The notes beneath the pieces are model-generated. The model ran no database searches and was not told where the DNA came from. It saw only the letters and a program-made list of their open reading frames with translations. Shown in pieces: positions 15,369 to 22,372 of a stretch of 36,123 nucleotides of DNA. Within the stretch, counting starts at the first letter, position 1. Each line of letters begins with the position of its first letter. The DNA lies in contig JAHJNW010000178.1 of assembly GCA_018820665.1 (NCBI GenBank), positions 1 to 36,123 on the forward strand, given 5' to 3'. Position numbers and translations under genes: made by a program. This DNA comes from Alphaproteobacteria bacterium (GTDB taxonomy: Bacteria > Pseudomonadota > Alphaproteobacteria > Caulobacterales > Caulobacteraceae).

Positions 15369-16691
15369 ATGGAAACGACCAAGCGCGGCGGACTCGCCCT
15401 GCACTGGCTGATGCTGATCGGCTTCATCGTCGGTCTGGGCGGCGGCCTGTTCGTCAATCTGGCGGTCGGCGCGGATGCGCCCTGGGTGCTGTGGCTGACC
15501 TCGAACATCACCGGTCCGGCCGGGCAGATCTTCCTGCGTCTGCTGTTCATGCTGGTCATTCCGCTGCTGTTCTCGGCCCTGGTCATCGGCGTGGCCGAGA
15601 TGGGCGACCTCAAGTCCCTGGGCCGGGCGGGTTGGAAGACCCTCGCCTTCACCGTCGTGATCTCGGGCGTGGCGGTGTTGATCGGCCTGGTCATGGTCAA
15701 TGTGTTCAGGCCGGGCGACGGCGTCGATCCGGTGCTGGCGGAGGCGCTGCTGGCCCAGGGCGCCGACGGCGCCGCCTCGATCGTCGGCAGCGCGCCGGAG
15801 ACCATCAACCTCGGCCAATTCTTCCTCGACCTGATCCCGTCCAACGTCTTCACGGCCGCCGCCGAGAACCAGATCCTGCCGGTGATGGTCTTCGCCCTGC
15901 TGTTCGGCATCGGCCTGGTGATGGCGCGCAGTCCGGCGACCGACAAGCTGCAGGACGTGATCCTCGGCCTGTTCGAGGTCACCATGAAGCTGATCAATCT
16001 GGTGATCAAACTGGCCCCGTTCGCCATCGCCGCCCTGATGTTCAACCTCGCCGCCCTGTTCGGCTGGGACCTGCTGGTGCGGCTGGCGGCCTATGTCGGC
16101 GTCGCCGTCGGGGCGATGCTGATCCATATGTTCGTGGTCTATCCGATCGCGGTCTGGACCCTCGGCGGCATGTCGCCGGTCAAATTCTTCCGCGCCGTGC
16201 GCGAGCCGATGGTGGTGGCGTTTTCGACCGCCTCGTCCAACGCCAGCCTGCCGGTGTCGCTGCGCGCCGCCGAGGTCGAGCTGAAGCTGCCGCGCAAGAT
16301 CGCCCGCTTCGTCCTGACCGTAGGGGCCACCGCCAACCAGAACGGCACCGCCCTGTTCGAGGGCGTGACGGTGCTGTTCCTCGCCCAGTTCTTCAACATC
16401 GACCTGTCGCTCGGGCAGCAGGTGATCGTGATGCTGGTCTGCATCCTCGGCGGCATCGGCACCGCCGGCGTGCCGGCGGGATCGCTGCCGGTCGTGGCGA
16501 TGATCCTGGTGATGGTCGGGGTCCCGCCGGAGGGGATCGGCCTTATCCTCGGCGTCGACCGCTTCCTCGACATGTGCCGCACCACGCTGAACGTCACCGG
16601 CGACCTGGTCGCCGCGACCGTGGTGTCGCGCGGCGAGAGCGACGAGCGGATCCCGGAGGGGCTGGCCGAGCCGGTGGCGCCGCGGGCCTAG
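15369..16691 (+). CDS. Dicarboxylate/amino acid:cation symporter (SDF/DAACS family)
   Basis: This encodes a 440-residue inner-membrane transporter of the glutamate/aspartate/C4-dicarboxylate family. The hairpin-1 serine-rich motif is STASSNASLP (286-295), the TM7 motif is NQNGT (323-327) where the family norm is NMDGT, hairpin 2 is GTAGVPAG (364-371), and TM8 is DRFLDMCRTTLNVTGD (397-412). The TM8 arginine R404 matches the residue that binds the side-chain carboxylate in glutamate/aspartate transporters, so an acidic amino acid is a likely substrate. The Asp-to-Asn change at N325 touches a known cation site. It follows the AapJ-like gene by 28 bases. Its stop TAG shares CTAG with the sseA stop. 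Confidence 0.94.
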   Translation: METTKRGGLALHWLMLIGFIVGLGGGLFVNLAVGADAPWVLWLTSNITGPAGQIFLRLLFMLVIPLLFSALVIGVAEMGDLKSLGRAGWKTLAFTVVISGVAVLIGLVMVNVFRPGDGVDPVLAEALLAQGADGAASIVGSAPETINLGQFFLDLIPSNVFTAAAENQILPVMVFALLFGIGLVMARSPATDKLQDVILGLFEVTMKLINLVIKLAPFAIAALMFNLAALFGWDLLVRLAAYVGVAVGAMLIHMFVVYPIAVWTLGGMSPVKFFRAVREPMVVAFSTASSNASLPVSLRAAEVELKLPRKIARFVLTVGATANQNGTALFEGVTVLFLAQFFNIDLSLGQQVIVMLVCILGGIGTAGVPAGSLPVVAMILVMVGVPPEGIGLILGVDRFLDMCRTTLNVTGDLVAATVVSRGESDERIPEGLAEPVAPRA

Positions 16692-17530
16692 GCGTCCATC
16701 ACGACCGGCGTATCGTCCCGCCCGCCCCATTCGGCCCAGCTGCCGTCGTACAGCCGCGACGGTCGTCCGAGCACGGCAAGGCCGAGGCTGAGAATGGCGG
16801 CGGTGACGCCGGAACCGCAGCTGGTGATCACGGCCTGGTCCGGATCGACCCCGGCGGCCCGGAAGGCGCTCTCCAGTTCGCCGGCGGGCTTCATCGTCCC
16901 GTCGGCGTTCAGCAGGCCAGGGAAGGGCAGGCTCAGGGCCCCCGGCATATGGCCTGACCGAAGGCCGGGGCGGGGCTCCGGGGCGCGGCCCGCGAAGCGG
17001 TCGGCGGCGCGGGCGTCGACGACCTGGGCCGACCCGGCGAGCGCGGCCCGGACGGTCTCGAGATCGGCGAGCAGATCGGGGTTCAGCCGGGCGGTGAAGG
17101 TCGCCGGGACAACCGGAGCAGGCTTCCCGCAGTCGACCGACCGGCCTTCGGCGCGCCATTTCGGCAGGCCGCCGTCCAGCACCTGAATCCGCGCCGCGCC
17201 CAGCAGGCGGAACATCCACCAGGCGCGGGCCGACGAGCGGATGCCGACGGTGTCATAGACGACGATGTGGTCGGTCTCGCGCAGGCCCAGCCCGCCCATG
17301 CGATCGGCGAACGCCCCGACCGACGGCGCCATGTGCGGCAGGTCGCTGGCCGGGTCGGAGCTGGCCTCCAGATCGAAGAAGACCGCGCCGGGCAGGCGCG
17401 CCGCCTCGAAATCGGGGCGGGCGTCGCGGCCGTCCAGATGCCAGCTGGCGTCGACCAGCCGCAGATCCGATGCATGCAGCCGCGCGGCGAGGTCGGCGGT
17501 CGAGATCAGCGGCGGGAGAGACGGCGTCAT
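16688..17530 (-). CDS. sseA: 3-mercaptopyruvate / thiosulfate sulfurtransferase
   Basis: This is a two-domain rhodanese enzyme of 280 residues that moves sulfur from 3-mercaptopyruvate (or thiosulfate) to an acceptor such as cyanide or thioredoxin. The inactive N-terminal domain covers about 8-130, with VVYDTVGIRSSARAWWMFR near 90-108. The catalytic domain holds the active-site loop C238-GSGVTA, which is the mercaptopyruvate type rather than the CRxGxR loop of thiosulfate enzymes. It starts 23 bases after cfa and is the last gene of phrB-cfa-sseA. It has no signal peptide, so it should be cytoplasmic. Confidence 0.93.
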   Translation of the reverse strand: MTPSLPPLISTADLAARLHASDLRLVDASWHLDGRDARPDFEAARLPGAVFFDLEASSDPASDLPHMAPSVGAFADRMGGLGLRETDHIVVYDTVGIRSSARAWWMFRLLGAARIQVLDGGLPKWRAEGRSVDCGKPAPVVPATFTARLNPDLLADLETVRAALAGSAQVVDARAADRFAGRAPEPRPGLRSGHMPGALSLPFPGLLNADGTMKPAGELESAFRAAGVDPDQAVITSCGSGVTAAILSLGLAVLGRPSRLYDGSWAEWGGRDDTPVVMDA

Positions 17531-17553
17531 CCTCCCGCCCTAGCAGATCGGGC

Positions 17554-18774
17554 TCAGCCGCGCGAAAGCCCCAGCTGGATGACATTGGTCCGGGCCGAGC
17601 GGAAGCCGGCTTCGCAATAGGCCAGATAGAAGCGCCACAGCCGGCGGAAGCGCTCGTCGAAGCCGCTCATCTGGCGGATATCGTCCCACGCCGACTGGAA
17701 CCGCTCGTCCCACAGCCGCAAGGTCTCGGCATAGTCCTGGCCGAAGCGCTCGACCGCGCGCCAGTCCAGACCCGCAGCCGCCACGACCGGCTGGAGCACC
17801 GCCTCCGAGGGCAGCATGCCGCCGGGGAAGATGTATTTCTGGATGAAGTCGGTGCGCCGGTTGTACTCGTCGAACAGGGCGTCATCCATGGTGATGATCT
17901 GCAGGCCGGCGACGCCGCCGGGCGCCAGCACGTCGCGGATCTTGCCGAAATAGGTCGGCCAGTATTCCTGACCCACGGCCTCGAACATCTCGATCGAGGC
18001 GACGCGGTCGAACCGGCCCGGGACATCGCGGTAGTCGATCAGCTGGATGTCGACCTTTTCCGACAGGCCGGCGTTGAAGATGCGCCGGCGGGCGTAGTCG
18101 TACTGCTCCTGCGAGATGGTGATGCCGGTCACCCGGGCGCCGACCTCGCGGGCGGCGAACTCGGCGAAGCCGCCCCAGCCGCAACCGATCTCGAGCACCG
18201 ACTGCCCGGCCTGAAGGTCCATCAGGCGGGCGAGGGAGGCGTATTTCTCGCGCTGGGCCGCGTTGAGGGCCATGCCGGACCGGCTGAACCGGGCCGAGGA
18301 ATAGGTCATCGTCGGGTCCAGCCAGGCCGCATAGAAGGCGTTGCCGAGGTCGTAGTGGGCGTGGATGTTCTTCTTCGACCCGGAGCGGCTGTTGCGGCGG
18401 CGCTTGTGCGACAGCCAGTTGAGCGCGCGCATCAGCGGATGACCGTCGAACAGGCGCTGGATGTGCTCATAGTTGTGGGCGAAGGACTCCAGCAGGGCGG
18501 CCAGATGCGGGCTTTCCCACTCGCCGGCCATATAGCCCTCGGCGAAACCGATATCGCCCGAGGCCAGTACGCGCCGGGCGAAACGATAGTCCTTGATGTC
18601 GAACACCGCGGCCGGCCCCGGCTGGTCGCCTTCCAGCCGATGGATTTCGCCATTGGGCAGCAGGACGGTGAGGCGGCCGAAGGTCCAGTTGGCGGCCAGC
18701 AGGCGCAACAGCATCCTGAACCCGCGCGGCGTGCGGGCGGCGCTCTCGATGCGCTCGGCGGTGACCGACGTCAT
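17554..18774 (-). CDS. cfa: Cyclopropane-fatty-acyl-phospholipid synthase
   Basis: Cfa uses S-adenosylmethionine to add a methylene bridge to unsaturated acyl chains of membrane phospholipids, which hardens the membrane to stress. The 406-residue product has the family signature HAHYDLGNAFY (138-148) followed by WLDPTMTYSSA, and the SAM-binding motif VLEIGCGWGG (193-202). SIEMFEAVG (the conserved E in the active site region) and QKYIFPGGMLPS follow. The length is typical. It lies 33 bases after phrB and 23 bases before sseA. In other alphaproteobacteria cfa and a photolyase are co-controlled by the SigE-ChrR photooxidative response, but I see no matching promoter here. Confidence 0.96.
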   Translation of the reverse strand: MTSVTAERIESAARTPRGFRMLLRLLAANWTFGRLTVLLPNGEIHRLEGDQPGPAAVFDIKDYRFARRVLASGDIGFAEGYMAGEWESPHLAALLESFAHNYEHIQRLFDGHPLMRALNWLSHKRRRNSRSGSKKNIHAHYDLGNAFYAAWLDPTMTYSSARFSRSGMALNAAQREKYASLARLMDLQAGQSVLEIGCGWGGFAEFAAREVGARVTGITISQEQYDYARRRIFNAGLSEKVDIQLIDYRDVPGRFDRVASIEMFEAVGQEYWPTYFGKIRDVLAPGGVAGLQIITMDDALFDEYNRRTDFIQKYIFPGGMLPSEAVLQPVVAAAGLDWRAVERFGQDYAETLRLWDERFQSAWDDIRQMSGFDERFRRLWRFYLAYCEAGFRSARTNVIQLGLSRG

Positions 18775-18807
18775 GACGCGAAAGCCTGGGTATGGGCGGA
18801 CCGTCCG

Positions 18808-20271
18808 TCAATCCCCCCCGGCGCCGCGAGAGGCGACGACCGTGGCGAGGGCGTCGAGGGCGCGCTTGCGGGCGAGATCATGGTCGACGATCGGGCGCGG
18901 ATAGTCGGGGCCGAGCCGGACGCGGGCATCGCGCAGGACCTCGGGCGGGGCGGTCCAGGGCGCGTGGAGCCAGCGGTCGGGAACCCCGCGGAGCTCCGGG
19001 ACCCACCGGCGGACATATCGGCCGTCTGCATCGAATTTCCGTCCCTGGGTGATCGGGTTGAAGATACGGAAGTACGGTGCAGCGTCGGCGCCGGATCCCG
19101 CCACCCACTGCCAATTCTGCACATTCGACGCGAGATCGGCGTCTACGAGGGTGTCGTGGAACCAGGCCTCGCCCGCGCGCCAGTCGATCAGCAGGTGTTT
19201 GACGAGGAAGGAGGCGACGATCATCCGCACCCGGTTGTGCATCCAGCCCGTTGTGCAGAGCTGGCGCATGCCGGCGTCGACGACCGGATAGCCGGTGCGG
19301 CCGCGGGTCCAGGCCTCGAGCCCGGCGGGATCGTCGCGCCACGGCATGGCGTCGTATTCGGGGCGGAAGGCGGTGTCGGTGATCTGGGGGAAGGCGTGCA
19401 GCAGGTGGGCGGAGAATTCGCGCCAGCCGATCTCGGCGACGAATTTTCCGGCCTCCGCGGCGGGAGCCCGGCCAGAGTCGGCGGCCTCGCGCGCGGCCTC
19501 GACCGCCCGCCACGGGCTGATCTCGCCGAAATGCAGGTGCGGCGAGAGGCGGCTGGTCGCCGGCTCGGCGGGAAGGTCGCGGCCGACGCTGTAGGACTTC
19601 AGGCCCCGCACGAGGAAGGCGGACAGGGCCGCTTCAGCGCCGGCCTCGCCGGGCGTCCAGTCGAAACCGCCCGACCAATCCGGACGGGTCGGATGCAGCT
19701 CCCAGCCATCGAGGTCGTCTGATGCGAGGTCCCCCGGGGGCGCGATCCGGCCCGGCGCGGCGGTGCGGATCAATGGCGCGGTCGCGGCGAGCAGCGACTT
19801 CAGGAAGGGGGTGAAGACCTTGTACGGCTGGCCCGAACCGTTGAGCACCGAGCCCGGGCGGGCCATCAGGGCGCCGTTCCAGCCCCGGCAATCAATCCCC
19901 TCGGCCTGCAGTCCGTGGGCGATGTCGGCGTCGCGGGCGAAGGCGTCGGGCTCGAACAGCCGGTTCATGAAGACGGCCCCGGCGCCGGTTTCCTCGATCA
20001 GGCGGCGCAGTTCGGCTTCGCTGTCGCCGCGGCGCAGGATCAGGCGCGAGCCCCGTTGCCGCAGATCGGCGTCGAGGGCGCGCAACGACTTGTCCAGCCA
20101 CCACAGGGACGCGGCCCCCATCGGGCGGACACGCGCGCCCTGATCGAGGATGTAGACCGGGACGACCGGCCGTCCGCTCTCCACTGCATGCGTCAGGGCC
20201 GGATTGTCGGCCAAGCGCAGGTCCTGACGGAACCACAGGATCACCGGTCGGTCGTCGGCCTTGGTGGTCAT
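18808..20271 (-). CDS. phrB: Deoxyribodipyrimidine photolyase (class I, cryptochrome/photolyase family)
   Basis: This flavoenzyme repairs UV-made pyrimidine dimers using blue light. The 487-residue product has the N-terminal antenna Rossmann domain (ILWFRQDLRLADNPAL at 11-26) and the C-terminal FAD domain with SRLSPHLHFGEISP, IGWREFSAHLLH, GYPVVDAGMRQL, MHNRVRMIVASFL and DADLASNVQNWQW. The tryptophans in NWQW and WREF fit the electron-transfer chain. It is the first gene of phrB-cfa-sseA and is divergent from kdsA with a 111-base gap. I found no clear RpoE-type promoter upstream. Confidence 0.96.
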   Translation of the reverse strand: MTTKADDRPVILWFRQDLRLADNPALTHAVESGRPVVPVYILDQGARVRPMGAASLWWLDKSLRALDADLRQRGSRLILRRGDSEAELRRLIEETGAGAVFMNRLFEPDAFARDADIAHGLQAEGIDCRGWNGALMARPGSVLNGSGQPYKVFTPFLKSLLAATAPLIRTAAPGRIAPPGDLASDDLDGWELHPTRPDWSGGFDWTPGEAGAEAALSAFLVRGLKSYSVGRDLPAEPATSRLSPHLHFGEISPWRAVEAAREAADSGRAPAAEAGKFVAEIGWREFSAHLLHAFPQITDTAFRPEYDAMPWRDDPAGLEAWTRGRTGYPVVDAGMRQLCTTGWMHNRVRMIVASFLVKHLLIDWRAGEAWFHDTLVDADLASNVQNWQWVAGSGADAAPYFRIFNPITQGRKFDADGRYVRRWVPELRGVPDRWLHAPWTAPPEVLRDARVRLGPDYPRPIVDHDLARKRALDALATVVASRGAGGD

Positions 20272-20382
20272 GCGGTCGGGCTCCGTGATAGCTTGCGAAC
20301 CTCAACGTCCGACGCCACCTGATCGCCGCATGAGTGCGGCATCAACCGCGCGTCGCCAAGCCGCAAATCCGGGAAGCCTGTC

Positions 20383-21246
20383 TTGTCCAAGCCCAACGCC
20401 ATCATCGACATCAAGGACGGTCTGAAGCGCCCCGTCAGCATTGGCGGCGGTCAGCGCATCGTCTTCATCGCCGGCCCCTGCCAGCTGGAGAGCCGCCAGC
20501 ACGCGCTGGAAATGGCCCATGCGCTGAAGGAGATCGGCGAGCGGCTCAACGTCGGCGTCATCTACAAGACCAGTTTCGACAAGGCCAACCGGACCTCGGC
20601 CACGGCGGCCCGCGGCTTCGGCCTTGAGGGATCGCTGCCGATCTTCGCCGAGATTCGTGAAGTCACGGGCCTGCCGGTGCTGACCGACGTGCATACCGAG
20701 GAGCATTGCCGCATCGCCGCCCAGGCCGTCGATGTGCTGCAGATCCCGGCCTTCCTGAGCCGCCAGACCGACCTGCTGCTGGCCGCTGCGGCGACCGGCA
20801 AGGCGATCAACATCAAGAAGGGCCAGTTCCTCGCGCCCTGGGACATGAAGAACGTCATCGCCAAGGTCGTCGGTGCGGGCAATCCCAATGTCATGGCCTG
20901 CGAGCGCGGCGCCAGTTTCGGCTACAACACCCTGGTCTCTGACATGCGCTCGCTGCCGATCCTCCGCGAGATCGGCTGTCCCGTGGTGTTCGACGCCACG
21001 CACAGCGTGCAGCAGCCGGGCGGGCAGGGGACGTCTTCGGGCGGGCAGCGCGAGTTTGTGCCGGTGCTGGCCCGTGCGGCCGTGGCCGTGGGCGTCGACG
21101 CGGTCTTCATGGAGACGCACCAGGACCCCGACAACGCCCCGTCGGACGGGCCCAACATGGTGCCGCTGGACCAGTTCGAGGCCCTCGCCGCCGACCTGAT
21201 CGCCTATGACGACCTGACCAAGGCGCGCATGGCGAAGGCGGCGTGA
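20383..21246 (+). CDS. kdsA: 3-deoxy-8-phosphooctulonate (KDO-8-P) synthase
   Basis: KdsA joins phosphoenolpyruvate and arabinose 5-phosphate to KDO 8-phosphate for lipopolysaccharide core synthesis. The 287-residue product starts at TTG 20383 with GGGAAG upstream. Motifs: [12 protein letters not shown] (29-40), [12 protein letters not shown] (56-67), [29 protein letters not shown] and [15 protein letters not shown]33 in GPCQLES sits where the metal-dependent enzymes (Aquifex type) have cysteine and the metal-free E. coli type has asparagine, so this is predicted to be a metalloenzyme. A 6-bp hairpin (20325-20330 with 20335-20340) lies in its leader region. Confidence 0.97.
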   Translation: MSKPNAIIDIKDGLKRPVSIGGGQRIVFIAGPCQLESRQHALEMAHALKEIGERLNVGVIYKTSFDKANRTSATAARGFGLEGSLPIFAEIREVTGLPVLTDVHTEEHCRIAAQAVDVLQIPAFLSRQTDLLLAAAATGKAINIKKGQFLAPWDMKNVIAKVVGAGNPNVMACERGASFGYNTLVSDMRSLPILREIGCPVVFDATHSVQQPGGQGTSSGGQREFVPVLARAAVAVGVDAVFMETHQDPDNAPSDGPNMVPLDQFEALAADLIAYDDLTKARMAKAA

Positions 21247-21265
21247 CACCCGCAGGCCTGTTCCG

Positions 21266-22372
21266 ATGAGAGGGTCCAAATTGACCTTCCGTCAGTGGGT
21301 CGGCTGGACCGGCATCGCGCTGGTCTTCCTGCTGACGGCGGCGCTCGCGGTCTGGCGCGGCGATATTCTCAGGGCCTGGCTGGACCCCCAGGTGCCGTTC
21401 CAGACCTATCAGCCGCCGCCGGCGCCCGACTACAGCCAGCCGCAGGCCTGGGCCATGATCGACGTGCGCGCCCCGGATTCCGGTCCGGCCGCCGTCTTCT
21501 TCGTTCACTCGACCACCTATGACGGCGGCTCGGACTGGAACGGCCCGATCGGCCACGCCGCCGCCGACACCTATCTCAGCCGGGTCGTGCTGCCCAACTA
21601 CGCCGGCCCGTTCGCGCGGCTTGGGACGGTCAGCGCGCCGCGCTATCGCCAGGGCAGCCTGTACACCCGGCTGACCCTGCGGGACGACGCGCGCGAGGCC
21701 CGGGCCTTCGCCTATGGCGATGTGGTCGCCGCCTTCGAGGCGTGGCTCGCCCGCCACCCGGAGGGGCCGTTGGTGCTGGCGGGAGTCGAGCAGGGCGGGG
21801 AGCTGGTGGAACGGCTGCTGCGCGAGCGGGTCGCCGACGACCCCGCCCTGCGCGAGCGGCTGGCGGCGGCCTATCTGATCGATGTCGTCGTCGCCGCCGA
21901 CGGGCTGTCGCCCCGAATCCCGGCGTGTGAAGGGCGCGACCAGGCCGGCTGCGTCGTCGGCTTCGCGCCCGTGGTGGAGGGCAATAACGGGGCCGCCCGC
22001 CGCCGTCTGCGCCGGGCGCTGGTCTGGAATGAGCGCGGCCAGTTGATGGAGCTCGGCGATCGCCCGGCCCTGTGCGTCAACCCGGTGACGGGGTCGACCA
22101 CGACCGCGGCCGTGCCGGCCCGTCAGAACCGGGGCGCGACCAATGCGACCGGCCTCGAATGGGGCGCCCACCCGGCCTTGCTAGCGCGGGAGATCGCCAC
22201 CCAGTGCCGCGACGGCCTGTTGCGACACAGCGAGCCGAAGCGGGAATCCTTCCGCGAAACTGGAAGCTGGGCCGATCTCAGAAAGGTTCGTCCCTACAAT
22301 CTCTTCTACGGGGACATTGAAGCCGACAGTCAGGCGCGTCTCGCGGCGTGGCAGGCGGCGCGGGCGACCTAG
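21266..22372 (+). CDS. DUF3089 family membrane-anchored alpha/beta-hydrolase-like protein
   Basis: The product (up to 368 residues) has one N-terminal membrane anchor (about 12-30) and a DUF3089 domain, an alpha/beta-hydrolase-like fold of unknown function. VFFVHSTTYDGGSDWN (77-92) and YGDVVAAFEAWL (150-161) are typical of the family. At the nucleophile elbow the usual GHSQG reads G173-V-E-Q-G, so the catalytic serine is replaced by E175. The protein may therefore be a non-catalytic relative or use another chemistry. ATG 21266 lacks a ribosome binding site, while GAGAGGG precedes a TTG at 21281, which may be the true start. It is 19 bases after kdsA, and its stop shares CTAG with recG. Confidence 0.87.
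   Translation: MRGSKLTFRQWVGWTGIALVFLLTAALAVWRGDILRAWLDPQVPFQTYQPPPAPDYSQPQAWAMIDVRAPDSGPAAVFFVHSTTYDGGSDWNGPIGHAAADTYLSRVVLPNYAGPFARLGTVSAPRYRQGSLYTRLTLRDDAREARAFAYGDVVAAFEAWLARHPEGPLVLAGVEQGGELVERLLRERVADDPALRERLAAAYLIDVVVAADGLSPRIPACEGRDQAGCVVGFAPVVEGNNGAARRRLRRALVWNERGQLMELGDRPALCVNPVTGSTTTAAVPARQNRGATNATGLEWGAHPALLAREIATQCRDGLLRHSEPKRESFRETGSWADLRKVRPYNLFYGDIEADSQARLAAWQAARAT

Noticed and set aside
15282..17219. A 645-residue reverse-strand frame over the symporter and sseA
   Set aside because: It is antisense to the well-conserved symporter and frame-shifted against sseA. Composition is dominated by Asp/His/Arg/Gln as expected from a shadow.
17470..19722. A 750-residue plus-strand frame opposite cfa and phrB
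   Set aside because: Both genes below it have full catalytic motifs on the minus strand; the plus-strand frame has no recognisable domain.
20272..20382. RpoE-type (TGATCC...TAAGA) promoter for phrB
   Set aside because: The only GGATCA (TGATCC on the minus strand) near it lies inside the phrB coding region, not upstream.
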